64,000 nucleotides of DNA, taken from assembly GCA_026692905.1 (NCBI GenBank), contig JAPLNL010000038.1, positions 1-64,000 on the forward strand. Direction: 5' to 3'. The notes beneath the pieces were generated by a model that worked only from the letters and a program-made list of their open reading frames with translations, did no database searches and was not told the DNA's origin. A program made the position numbers and the translations under genes. Positions 33,409 to 42,998 of the stretch are shown in pieces. Every line of letters begins with the position of its first letter. The stretch's first letter is position 1. This DNA is from Planctomycetota bacterium. Lineage in GTDB: Bacteria; Planctomycetota; Planctomycetia; Pirellulales; Pirellulaceae.

Positions 33409-34344
33409 ATGAACTCGTCGATACATACCGTCCTAAAACGACTTGAAACCAATATGGAAGCGGTCGTACTAGGGAAAATAGAAGTGGTTCGGAAAACGAT
33501 CATTGCCCTTCTAGCTGGTGAACACATCCTCCTCGAAGATGTGCCTGGTGTTGGTAAGACTCTGGTGGCCAAATCACTGGCCAAGAGCATTGACGGTGTT
33601 TTTACTCGCGTTCAATTTACGCCCGACCTGTTACCCACCGATATTATCGGCAGCAGCATCTATCACGATGGCGAATTCAAGTTCAGCCAAGGACCGATCT
33701 TTGCCAACGTCGTTCTTGGAGATGAAATCAATCGAGCGCCACCACGAACACAAAGCGCCATGCTTGAGGCGATGAGTGAACGCCAAGCCAGCGTCGATGG
33801 CAAGTCACACCCGATGCCCGACCCCTTTCTCGTCATCGCAACTCAGAATCCATTCGAGTTCGAAGGAACGTATGTTCTGCCTGAAAGTCAATTGGATCGT
33901 TTCATTATGCGAATCGATGTTGGCTATCCAGGACGCAATGCGGAACGCGATGTTCTGCGATCTCATCGCGCTGGCGAGCCTGTTGATAAGATGAAACCCG
34001 TTGTGTCGTTAGCCGAAATCCGAGAAGCCCAAGCTGTTGCTCGCACAGTACAAGTCGAGGACTCGGTTCTCGACTATCTGCAAGATATCGTGGAGCAGAC
34101 GCGAACGAGTCACGAATTGCAAGTAGGAACAAGTACGCGTGGAGCCTTGGCTTTCTATCGCGCATCGCAAGCAGCTGCGTTGCTCGCTGGCAGAGCCTTT
34201 GTGGTTCCAGACGACGTCAAGAAGATGGCGATTCCTGTTTTGGCTCACCGAGTGATGCCTCGAGGGTTTGCGGCGGGCAGCGAGCGTACCGCCGCCGAAG
34301 CCATTATTCAAAAGTGTCTTGAGTCGGTTCGAGTGCCATCGTAA
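33409..34344 (+). CDS. MoxR-type AAA+ ATPase
   Basis: MoxR ATPases act as chaperones that activate or assemble protein complexes, usually with a partner that has a von Willebrand or DUF58 domain. Walker A is VPGVGKT (45-51), Walker B VVLGDEINRAPP, then sensor 1 IATQNP and the sensor 2 region TSTRGALAFYRAS. The start ATG at 33409 is preferred to the TTG at 33394. Length (311 aa) is normal. It is followed after 12 bases by the DUF58 gene and then a permease, the standard MoxR-DUF58 pair. Confidence 0.92.
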   Translation: MNSSIHTVLKRLETNMEAVVLGKIEVVRKTIIALLAGEHILLEDVPGVGKTLVAKSLAKSIDGVFTRVQFTPDLLPTDIIGSSIYHDGEFKFSQGPIFANVVLGDEINRAPPRTQSAMLEAMSERQASVDGKSHPMPDPFLVIATQNPFEFEGTYVLPESQLDRFIMRIDVGYPGRNAERDVLRSHRAGEPVDKMKPVVSLAEIREAQAVARTVQVEDSVLDYLQDIVEQTRTSHELQVGTSTRGALAFYRASQAAALLAGRAFVVPDDVKKMAIPVLAHRVMPRGFAAGSERTAAEAIIQKCLESVRVPS

Positions 34345-34356
34345 TTGAGTTCCCCC

Positions 34357-35649
34357 ATGGCATCCAACGCCCGCGAAACAATTTCCTCTAAATCTCGTTG
34401 GGAGCCGTTGCGAAAAACGCTACGGCTACCGATGGGGCTTTTTAGAAAAGCCAAAAGAACAGCTCCGCCTGTTTCGACTCGTTTCACACGAGAGGGGATG
34501 CAGGTCCTGTTTATGGCAATTTTCGTTTTGTTGGGAGCGATCATTCGAGACGTCAACCTGCTGATCGTCTTGGCAGGAACGCTCTTGGCAACTCTTTTGA
34601 TCCAATGGCGTATTTGCGCAAAGACGCTCATCGGTTTAACAACCTATCGCCGGCTTCCTCGGTCGATGCACGCTCGCAAGGCCTTCGAAATCGATCTCGT
34701 TATCACCAATCCAAAACGATGGCTTGGGGCATGGCTCATTTTGGCTCATGATCGATTGAATTATGTGTCCCACGACACTTCGACCCAACCTATTTCGCAA
34801 GCGATTGGTCTGCTTTATTCCTCGATCGCTCCAAACACGACGCGTATTCAGCGATACCGTTGCGTGATGGAACGATGCGGCCAGTATCAATTTCTTGGTA
34901 CAGAGCTAACAACTCGATTTCCATTCGGTCTGCTGCGAGGGATACTAACTTACCAGGGGGGCGATAACTTTATTGTCCAACCGGCTATCGGTCGGCTTCT
35001 ACCCGCTTGGACTGGATTGTTCGGTCTTCGAACCTCAGGCATTAAGCAGCGACAAGCTCGTTCGCTTTCCGATGAAGGTGACTTTTTCGGTCTGCGCGCC
35101 TATCGTCCAGGCGATAGTCCGCGTTGGATCCACTGGCGATCGTCGGCTCGTCGTGACGAACTCGTAGTAAAACAATTTCAGCAGGCAGACAGTCGGGAGC
35201 TTGTGATACTCCTCGATCTTCATGCCGAGCAGACCAATGATCCTGTCCATCGTGAAACGCAACGAAAAAGAATAGATCTGGCGGTCGAATTTGTGGCCAC
35301 GTTAGTCAATCACATTGCTTCTACGAATTTTGGGGTAGTCACCGTTGCGATTGCAGATGCAGAGCCAACGGTGGCAAGTCGCATCCAATCGCGTTCACAA
35401 TGCTCCGGACTTCTCGATCGACTTGCTGTAGCGCACAGCGGCGAGGAGGACAAAATAAGTTCGGCGTTAAGCTTGCTCGAGCTAGAATTTAGAAGGATCG
35501 AGAATCTCTTGGTTGTTAGTACTCGCCCAAGAAGCTCCTTTCATTCCGCCAACCATTCCAAATCCAATATCGTATTCTGGAAGTCCATGAATTGGCTCGA
35601 CGTTAGCCAAGCAGGCGATTTGAGCCATTACTTCGTGCCCGCTGAATAA
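34357..35649 (+). CDS. DUF58 domain protein
   Basis: Partner of the MoxR ATPase. Two membrane segments lie near residues 50-85 (FMAIFVLLGAII and LLIVLAGTLLATLLI). The DUF58 core is marked by DEGDFFGLRAYRPGDSPRWIHWRSSARRDELVVKQF at about 245-280, and a von Willebrand-like strand follows (LVILLDLHAEQ). Members sit at the membrane and are thought to be clients or adaptors of MoxR. I took the ATG at 34357, not the TTG at 34345. The length (430 aa) is usual for the family. Confidence 0.88.
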   Translation: MASNARETISSKSRWEPLRKTLRLPMGLFRKAKRTAPPVSTRFTREGMQVLFMAIFVLLGAIIRDVNLLIVLAGTLLATLLIQWRICAKTLIGLTTYRRLPRSMHARKAFEIDLVITNPKRWLGAWLILAHDRLNYVSHDTSTQPISQAIGLLYSSIAPNTTRIQRYRCVMERCGQYQFLGTELTTRFPFGLLRGILTYQGGDNFIVQPAIGRLLPAWTGLFGLRTSGIKQRQARSLSDEGDFFGLRAYRPGDSPRWIHWRSSARRDELVVKQFQQADSRELVILLDLHAEQTNDPVHRETQRKRIDLAVEFVATLVNHIASTNFGVVTVAIADAEPTVASRIQSRSQCSGLLDRLAVAHSGEEDKISSALSLLELEFRRIENLLVVSTRPRSSFHSANHSKSNIVFWKSMNWLDVSQAGDLSHYFVPAE

Positions 35650-35685
35650 CGTGCTCACCAACGTTTCCAATCGATAGGTTTCCCC

Positions 35686-38600
35686 ATGTTGTCACTGGTC
35701 TTTAGGACTTTGATTCATTTTCGTGGACTGCTGTTTCCGGTCGCTTTGGGAGTCGCGGTGGCAACCGCAGTCATTCTCGGAGCACTTGTCGTGGGCGATA
35801 GCATGCGAGGCTCATTGCGGTTTATCGCCATGGATAGGATCGGCGCGATCGAGTCGGTGGTGGTAGCTCCGCGGTGGTTTGATGAAGAGTTATCTAAAAA
35901 TCTAACTCGAGACGATCCGTCTCTTGGCTCTGTTCATGGTTTGATTTTGGTGCAACAGTCGATCGCAGAAAACGGGGCTCATCGAGCTAGCGAAATGTCT
36001 TTGTTCGGAGTTGACCAAGAGTTCTGGACTCTAGGGGACATTCAGCCAAGTCATACCCCTGGAGACGAAGAGGTGATTCTGAATCAAACTTTAGCGGACA
36101 AATTGCATGCACAACTTGGTGATTTGATTACCTTGCGAGTTGCAAGCCAATCGGTCGTTCCTGCCGACAGTCCGCTTGGCAAGCGAGAGCAGGACAGCAT
36201 CGTATTGCCACGTTGGAAAGTGATCGAAATTCTCCCCGATCGAAGTCTTTCGCGATTCTCACTTCGATCGGACCAACGGCCAATCATGAACGCATTCGTG
36301 GGGAAACGATGGTTGCAAAAAGGATTGGAGGTCGATTCGAAAGTCAATGCAGTAATCGTCTCACATTTTGGTAAAGGAATTGGAAACAGTTCAGTAGGTC
36401 ACAATGGTTTGCTCGAGAAGCTCGCTCCCAACTTAGCCGATCTAGGATTAAGTTGGCAGCATGTGCAACGAACTTATTCGGATGAGCCCACTGCAAGTTC
36501 CAGGGACAAAAGTGTGCGTCCGCTTGATTATCACCAACTCACAACGGACCAAATGCTAATGACTTCTGGGCTGTCCGAAGCCATCCTCGGTCAAACCAAG
36601 GTTCAAGGTCCGAGGAGCGTGTTGACTTATTTAGCAAACGGTGTCCAGCATGCTCAAGATGGGCAACTAGTCGGCAGAAACGTTCCTTACTCAACCGTTA
36701 GTGCAGTCGATTGGTCCGTCGTGGCCAGGATGCTAGAGGATTCAGTACCAGAATCGGATCGAATCTATCCCGCAAAACCAACGCAAGACAATTGGGTCGT
36801 TATAACAAGTTGGCTGGCTGAGGAACTCTCCGTCGCGGTGGGCGACAAGATCAAGATCGAATACTTTTTGCCTGAAACCGTCGATGGCGAAGAAGTTGAA
36901 AAAAGTTTTGAAGCTGTCGTTGTTGCCATTGCCCCGCTCACACAACCCATAGAGAACAACAACCCAAAGCGTGCGGCGCAGTACGATCGGACTCCGAGTC
37001 AATTCAACGACTCAGCTTGGACTCCCAATGTGCCTGGTATCACCGACCAAGAGTCGATAAGCAAGTGGGACACGCCCTTTCCGCTAACGCGAAAGGTCAG
37101 TAAAGCCGACGATCAATATTGGACCGATCACCGCTTGACTCCCAAACTCTATATCTCCAGCAAACTCGGAATCAAACATTTCGGTTCCCGTTTCGGAAAA
37201 GCGAGCAGTATCCGGTTCGATGATTTGAAACTCGATGATGCCGGCGAATTAGAAAAGCAGATCACCAAGATCGCTAGGACAGCGATGTCCGATCTAGGAT
37301 GGCGAGAAATTTCGCTTCGCCAGCAACAGTTGCAGGCCTCAAGTGGTACGACTCCGTTTGACGCACTGTTTTTGTCGCTTAGTTTTTTCGTGATCGTTGC
37401 TGCATTGCTGCTGGTCGCGTTGCTCTTTCGTCTTGCGATCGAACAACGTGCGGATCACTGGGGACTTCTTATGGCCTCGGGTTGGACCAGATCGGGAGTC
37501 CGGAGGTTGCTGCTCTTAGAGGGGGCCGTGGTTTGCACCATCGGGGCAACACTCGGGATCGTGCTTGGCTTAGGTTATGCATACGCAATGATCGCCGGCC
37601 TTCATACATGGTGGGTTGGAGCCATTACGGTTTCGTTCCTAGAGTATCATGCAAGTCCTCTTAGTATCGTGCTTGGCTGGAGCATCAGTTGGCTTGCGGC
37701 CTTGGTAACGATATTGATGTCAACACGGCAGTTGAAATCGATTCCTATCGCCAAACTTCTGCGGAACCAAATGGAAGCTGGCGTGACCGGGAAACGCAGG
37801 GGCAGCAAGAAACCCTATCTTTCAATCGGGTGCGTGGTTGCTGCCATTGGCACACTATTGCTTGGGCAGTTTTTGCAGGGACAAGCCCAGGCGGGAGCCT
37901 TCGTTGGAGGTGGTATGTTGTTTTTGATCGGCGGGCTGTCTTGGACGCTTGGCAGGCTAAAGAATGTTTCCTCCAACGACGCATCTACAACCAAAAATGT
38001 CGCGTCGATGATGAGTGCATCGTCGCTGGCCAGCAGCAATGCCAAGCGAGCGCCAATGCGAAGCATTTTGGCTATCGGCCTGGTTTCGATCGCATCCTTT
38101 TTGATTTTGTCCATGAGTTTGTTTCAAGCGTCACCGGATGAAGCGGGAACGGGACGCTTCGACTTCATTGGGAAGAGTTCGCAAGCGATCCACGTTGACT
38201 TGGCCAACCCAGCAAAGCAGAAAGCGGCTTTGGGGCCAAAGATGTCAGCCTTGAGTGGGCTCGAGTTTGTACCCCTTCGTGTTCGCGGGGGCGACGATGC
38301 AAGTTGCAACAATCTGTACCAAGCCAGCCAACCGCAGGTCTTGGGAATCTCCGACCGCATGGCGACCATCGACCAAAAATCCGATGGTCGGTCGGCGTTT
38401 GCATGGTTTGCGACAGAGAACTCGAAAGGTGCTACACCTTGGAACAGATTGCAGAGTGCGGCGGACGGCACAGTTGACTCTCCCGTCCCAGTCGTGTTGG
38501 ATCAGAACACGGCGCTTTGGGCTTTGCACTTGGGGGGGTATGTTGGAGAGAGGTTCTCGTACACCTTTGACGATCGAAAAGTATACTTTCAAACCGTCGG

Positions 38601-39228
38601 TGTCTCACAGAATACCATTCTCCAAGGCAGCCTCATCATCGGTGAATCCAATTTCGAAAAATTGTTTCCAAGCATCACCGGCCATCGATTGTTTCTTATT
38701 AAATCCACAGACGATTCGGTGGGTTCAGACCGAATGGCCAAATTGGAAACGGCTCGGATGGTCCTCGAAGATGGCTGGTCCGAATCGGGCTTGAGCTTGG
38801 CCTCAAGCGATTCCGTTTTGAAGCAATTGTTGGCGGTTCAGAATACGTACTTGGGGGCGTTTCAAGTCTTAGGGGCATTGGGCCTGTTGCTAGGAACCAT
38901 TGGGCTTGGAGTCTCGCAATTGCGAAGCGCGATGGAGCGCCGCGGTGAATTGGCAGCGATGCGCGCCATTGGATTTACTAAGTCGCGATTGGTATGGTTG
39001 TTGACGTTAGAAAATGGCTGGCAGCTAATCCGAGGGATAGGAATTGGCGTGGGAGCGGCTGCACTTGCAACGTTGCCATCGATACTCGGTGGCCAACCTT
39101 ACAGTGGTCTGGCGTGGCCGGGGCTGATGATGACAATGGTTCTCCTGTCGGGCTTGTCGTGCAGTATTCTTGCAGCCTGGGTCGCAATGCAATGGCCGTT
39201 GCTCAAAGCGCTTCGCTCTGACAAATGA
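35686..39228 (+). CDS. Very large FtsX-type ABC transporter permease
   Basis: A 1180-aa membrane protein of the MacB/LolE-FtsX type. A first membrane segment (about 12-38, LLFPVALGVAVATAVILGALVVGDSMRG) is followed by a long extracytoplasmic domain (about 40-560). Then come three membrane segments (about 563-690) with the FtsX loop WGLLMASGWTRSGVRRLLLLEG. A second extracytoplasmic domain (about 830-1045) and three final segments (about 1050-1180) follow, with the matching loop RGELAAMRAIGFTKSRLVWLL. The two FtsX domains suggest a lipoprotein or cell-envelope export role. No ATPase gene is adjacent, so its partner is elsewhere. It lies 36 bases after the DUF58 gene. Confidence 0.85.
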   Translation: MLSLVFRTLIHFRGLLFPVALGVAVATAVILGALVVGDSMRGSLRFIAMDRIGAIESVVVAPRWFDEELSKNLTRDDPSLGSVHGLILVQQSIAENGAHRASEMSLFGVDQEFWTLGDIQPSHTPGDEEVILNQTLADKLHAQLGDLITLRVASQSVVPADSPLGKREQDSIVLPRWKVIEILPDRSLSRFSLRSDQRPIMNAFVGKRWLQKGLEVDSKVNAVIVSHFGKGIGNSSVGHNGLLEKLAPNLADLGLSWQHVQRTYSDEPTASSRDKSVRPLDYHQLTTDQMLMTSGLSEAILGQTKVQGPRSVLTYLANGVQHAQDGQLVGRNVPYSTVSAVDWSVVARMLEDSVPESDRIYPAKPTQDNWVVITSWLAEELSVAVGDKIKIEYFLPETVDGEEVEKSFEAVVVAIAPLTQPIENNNPKRAAQYDRTPSQFNDSAWTPNVPGITDQESISKWDTPFPLTRKVSKADDQYWTDHRLTPKLYISSKLGIKHFGSRFGKASSIRFDDLKLDDAGELEKQITKIARTAMSDLGWREISLRQQQLQASSGTTPFDALFLSLSFFVIVAALLLVALLFRLAIEQRADHWGLLMASGWTRSGVRRLLLLEGAVVCTIGATLGIVLGLGYAYAMIAGLHTWWVGAITVSFLEYHASPLSIVLGWSISWLAALVTILMSTRQLKSIPIAKLLRNQMEAGVTGKRRGSKKPYLSIGCVVAAIGTLLLGQFLQGQAQAGAFVGGGMLFLIGGLSWTLGRLKNVSSNDASTTKNVASMMSASSLASSNAKRAPMRSILAIGLVSIASFLILSMSLFQASPDEAGTGRFDFIGKSSQAIHVDLANPAKQKAALGPKMSALSGLEFVPLRVRGGDDASCNNLYQASQPQVLGISDRMATIDQKSDGRSAFAWFATENSKGATPWNRLQSAADGTVDSPVPVVLDQNTALWALHLGGYVGERFSYTFDDRKVYFQTVGVSQNTILQGSLIIGESNFEKLFPSITGHRLFLIKSTDDSVGSDRMAKLETARMVLEDGWSESGLSLASSDSVLKQLLAVQNTYLGAFQVLGALGLLLGTIGLGVSQLRSAMERRGELAAMRAIGFTKSRLVWLLTLENGWQLIRGIGIGVGAAALATLPSILGGQPYSGLAWPGLMMTMVLLSGLSCSILAAWVAMQWPLLKALRSDK

Positions 39229-39445
39229 AAAATGTGCTAGTCGCACGCAGCCCTAGGTCGTTCGCCGAACTAAGTGAAAACCAAATGCCAAAACGGGTGC
39301 AAAATATTGGCTTTATTATTCATCAACAACGCCGGCCGTAAAATCAGGGGTATACTTCCGTTAACTTTTGGCTTCTACGCTAAATGGCGATATTGGTCGA
39401 ATCGTTTTCAATTGCTGGAGCATTTATAAGACTAGGGCATTTGGC

Positions 39446-41284
39446 ATGCTATGTAAGGATTTATCAAATAGCGAGCCAATCGTCATTCCGCATATATTAG
39501 TCATTGACGACTGCACGAGTCTGCAGCGATTCATCCATGCAGTACTTTCACCGACATGTGTACGGATGTCCTTTGCGGATGGAGGGGAGGAAGGTCTGCG
39601 GCTGGCTTCCGAACTTCATCCAAATTTGATTTTGCTCGACTATGAAATGCCTGATTGCGATGGCTTTCAAGTCTTACGTCGGCTTGGGGCGAACGAGCAA
39701 CTGCGCCACATTCCAGTCGTCATGATCACAGGAAACAACGATCAGTCACTGATCGAATCTGCTTTTGAGCTAGGTGTTTGCGACTATCTCAATAAACCCT
39801 TCCTTCCCGTCGAGCTAAGAGCTCGCGTTCGATCGGCTCTGAAGACGAGTGCCTTGGTCGAGGATCTTCGTAAGCAACTGAAGTTTGATGCGTTAACCGG
39901 ATTACCCAGCAAAGCCAACTTGATCGAGAGACTACGTGATTCGATCGCGAGAAGTCTCATTAATCAAAATTGCTCTGCCATCATGTTTATCGATTTGGAC
40001 CGATTCAAATGGATCAACGATAGCCTCGGCCATGACTGCGGCGACGATGCTTTGAAGGAAGCCGCTAAGCGACTGCGAGCAAGTGTGCGTAGCAGCGATC
40101 TTGTCGAAAATCGCAAGTCCATTGGGACGGTATCTCGATTCGGAGGAGACGAATTTGTAGTACTATTGGAGTCGATTCCGACAGCCAGGGAAGCTGAGTT
40201 GGTGGCATCTCGAATTCTCAAAGTCATGCGCGAGCCATTTCAAATCGCAGGATGCATGCTCTACCTCAGCGCCAGCATAGGCATCGTTACTTGTAACGGA
40301 CAGTATCAATCGCCTGACGACATTATTCGCGACGCAGACATCGCAATGTACGAAGCAAAGGACGCTGGCAAAGGTTGCTTCCGATTTTTTGAGCCCGGAA
40401 TGCGAAATCGGGCGATGAAACGCTGGCAAGTCGATACCGACCTTCGGCAAGCAATCGAACACAATCACTTGCGCCTTCAGTATCAACCTATTGTCAATCT
40501 GAAGACCGGCTTGGTTGAAAGTGTCGAAGCTCTTGTACGATGGAATCACCCCGATCGCGGAACGATACCCCCCAACGACTTCATTCCTATGGCCGAAGAA
40601 ACGGGCCTGATTGTGGCAATCGGTGAATGGGTAATGCGAACTGCGTGTACACAGTTTGCAGAATGGCAAAAACTGGATCCAAACGGAACTCCCAATCACA
40701 TCAGCATCAACTTGTCTCGCCAGCAATTGCTTCAACCAGAATTTAGCGAGCTGTTTCGCTCAGCAATCCTTCAGAGTGGCATCTCGCCTTCTTGCGTTCA
40801 TTTCGAAATCACCGAAAGCGAGATGATGCATGACCTTGAGACATGCGTTCAAGAAATCCACGCTCTTCGTTCCATGGGAGCGAAGATAGACCTAGACGAT
40901 TTTGGGACTGGATATTCATCTCTGGCCTGCTTGCACCAGTTGCCTATCGATGTACTGAAAATCGACCGATCGCTTATCTCAAACATGGCCAGTGGAGGCC
41001 AGTATTCCAAATTAGTCGATCTGGTCTTGAAGCTACTATCAGAGACCCAAATCCAGGTTGTTGCGGAAGGAATTGAAACGTTGGACCAACTCCAAAAACT
41101 GCGGCAACTTCATTGCGATTTTGGTCAGGGTTACTACTTTTCAAAACCGATCGACGCGAACAAAATCCCAGAGTTTGTCAATAGTCGGCGCATGGCACAT
41201 TCTCATGTTACAGAAATCGGAGTGCTCGAGATTCCAATCACAATACCGAGTTTGTTTTCGATTCCGAGAATGCAAACGCGATGA
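39446..41284 (+). CDS. REC-GGDEF-EAL protein (cyclic di-GMP turnover)
   Basis: A receiver domain (about 15-130; phospho-acceptor Asp65 in LLDYEMPDCDG; Lys in YLNKPF) is followed by a diguanylate cyclase domain (about 155-320) with intact SRFGGDEFVVLL. A phosphodiesterase EAL domain (about 335-590) has ESVEALVRW, DDFGTGYSSL and VVAEGIET, all intact. Both synthesis and breakdown of c-di-GMP may be possible, switched by phosphorylation. Residues before 15 differ by start choice: the frame opens with TTG at 39368, but the ATG at 39446 gives a standard receiver start. No partner kinase gene is adjacent. Confidence 0.92.
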   Translation: MLCKDLSNSEPIVIPHILVIDDCTSLQRFIHAVLSPTCVRMSFADGGEEGLRLASELHPNLILLDYEMPDCDGFQVLRRLGANEQLRHIPVVMITGNNDQSLIESAFELGVCDYLNKPFLPVELRARVRSALKTSALVEDLRKQLKFDALTGLPSKANLIERLRDSIARSLINQNCSAIMFIDLDRFKWINDSLGHDCGDDALKEAAKRLRASVRSSDLVENRKSIGTVSRFGGDEFVVLLESIPTAREAELVASRILKVMREPFQIAGCMLYLSASIGIVTCNGQYQSPDDIIRDADIAMYEAKDAGKGCFRFFEPGMRNRAMKRWQVDTDLRQAIEHNHLRLQYQPIVNLKTGLVESVEALVRWNHPDRGTIPPNDFIPMAEETGLIVAIGEWVMRTACTQFAEWQKLDPNGTPNHISINLSRQQLLQPEFSELFRSAILQSGISPSCVHFEITESEMMHDLETCVQEIHALRSMGAKIDLDDFGTGYSSLACLHQLPIDVLKIDRSLISNMASGGQYSKLVDLVLKLLSETQIQVVAEGIETLDQLQKLRQLHCDFGQGYYFSKPIDANKIPEFVNSRRMAHSHVTEIGVLEIPITIPSLFSIPRMQTR

Positions 41285-41464
41285 CCGGAGTTTTGATGGA
41301 TAGTCAGCCGTAGGCGTCTCGGGAATGTTGGCAGTACGCCTTCGTCTGGCCCAGATGCAAACGGGCAGATGTTATGCGTCGCAATTGCGCATTCACAGGA
41401 CTAGAACAATTGAGGACAATTGTTCGACACTTTGTTAAACTGTTGATCGCCCCAGCGTTCGCGA

Positions 41465-42802
41465 TCAGCGTAGAATCTCAACCGCCGCTGCGGCCATTGT
41501 CAAAATAGACGTTGGCAGTGTAACATCGATATCTGGATAGTATTCTGGCGCATGGAGGCTAATGGTCTGGCCTCGCTTTTGCATCGCCTGATATCGACTC
41601 GCTTCGATTGTTCCAATCCGATACATGACACTTGGCACGCCAGCGATTCCGTATTGACTGAAGTCTTCACCACCCATTACTTGATCTGCTTCCCCAACCC
41701 GATCCTTGCCGATCGTATCTTCTAGCGTTTTCCGAAGACGACGCGTCAGGTCCAAATTGTTGAAGAGTGCAGGTGTACCGTCGGAAAGAGTGACCACAGG
41801 CTCATCAGCCCCATAAGCGGCCGCGATCGCTTTTGCTTTGCGTCGAATCGAATCGATCAGCAGCTTGCGTACTTCTGGTGTATAGCTTCGTACGGTCAAT
41901 TGCAAATCGCATCGATCGCCGATGATATTATGCTTGGTCCCCGCATGAATGGCTCCAACGGTAATGACTGCGGGTTCGGTGGGTTTGACTTCGCGGCTGA
42001 CAATGGTCTGCAAACTCATCACGAGCTCCGCCGCTTGAACGATCGGGTCGATGGTCGTATTCGGCGCGGCGCCGTGGCCACCTCTTCCCTTGACGACAAT
42101 GTCGACGCTATCCACGTTTGCCATCATGTAGCCTTAACGCAGTGCGACCGTCGTTGCCTTGGTGGCCTCGCAGTGAAGGGCGATTGCAAAATCAGGCTTA
42201 ATGAATTTGGAGAACAGCCCATCGTCCAACATTTTCTGTGCGCCGCCACCTCGTTCCTCAGCTGGTTGTCCAATCAGCATTAATGTCCCTCGCCATTTCT
42301 CTTTGTTTGCAGCCATCAGTCTGGCAATTGCAATGAGGTTGGTCATGTGTACATCGTGGCCACAGGCGTGCATAATGCCCGCCGTCGCCCCGGATGGCAG
42401 AGTAGTCTTCTTGGTGGATGCACGCGGCAAGCCCGTGGCTTCAGTCACCGGGAGTGCGTCCAAATCCGTTCTTAGCATTAACCCTGGCCCCGTGCCATTT
42501 TTGAGTACAGCCACGACACCGTGCCCGCCCACCCCCGTTGTCACTTCGAAACCCGCCTTTGTCCAAGCTGCGGCCACATATTTTGCCGTCTCAGCTTCCT
42601 CGTAAGAAAGCTCGGGATGTTGGTGAAGCCACCAGTAATCTTCCACAGAGGCAGAAAGATTTTGATCGATCCAACTTTGGATCCATTCCGTTGATTTGGA
42701 TGTTGGGCTCGGGAGCTTGGCATCTTGGCCAAAGCAAATCTCGCTGCTAAGAAAAAAGGAAACGCAAAGACCAAGCGAGACCGCAATTCGATTGAAACAC
42801 AT
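41465..42802 (-). pseudogene. M20 (IAA-amino acid hydrolase/carboxypeptidase type) amidohydrolase interrupted by an in-frame stop
   Basis: The N-terminal part (from ATG 42802, signal peptide MCFNRIAVSLGLCVSFFLSS) contains the M20 metal motifs MHACGHDVHM and GQPAEE. It runs to ATTVALR and stops at a TAA (42134-42136). The frame then continues without a shift as GYMMANVDSVDIVVKGRGGHGA, then EDFSQYGIAG, to 41465. In intact relatives these segments are one continuous domain, so a single codon has become a stop. Either the gene is a fresh pseudogene, or it is read through, or there is a base error. Two separate products would lack metal ligands or the dimerisation domain. Three family C repeat copies lie just upstream. 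Confidence 0.85.
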
Positions 42803-42873
42803 AAGTATTTTTCCTAGTGGATTTGTTGTTGCGAAGGGAGGCAAAAGGTATAGGGTGGTATAGACCACGCGTG

Positions 42874-42998
42874 AGGATCAAATGACCAATTCACTAGCTT
42901 GCGCGTTTTGCTAGTAAATCTACGGTCCAATTCACTAGCTTGCGCGTCGTGCTAAGGTAGGATCAAATGACCAATTCACTAGCTTGCGCGTCGTGCTA
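42874..42998. repeat. Family C repeat cluster, three half-copies
   Basis: TTCACTAGCTTGCGCG occurs at 42890, 42931 and 42975, each followed by TCGTGCTA or TTTTGCTAG. A 31-base direct repeat (AGGATCAAATGACCAATTCA..., at 42875 and 42960) shows that an 85-base block was duplicated. The end of the last copy (GTGCTA, minus-strand TAGCAC) supplies the TAG stop codon of gatB. Confidence 0.8.

Noticed and set aside
42134-42136. Recoded codon (selenocysteine or pyrrolysine) in the M20 gene
   Set aside because: The codon is TAA, not TGA or TAG, and M20 enzymes do not use these residues at this site.
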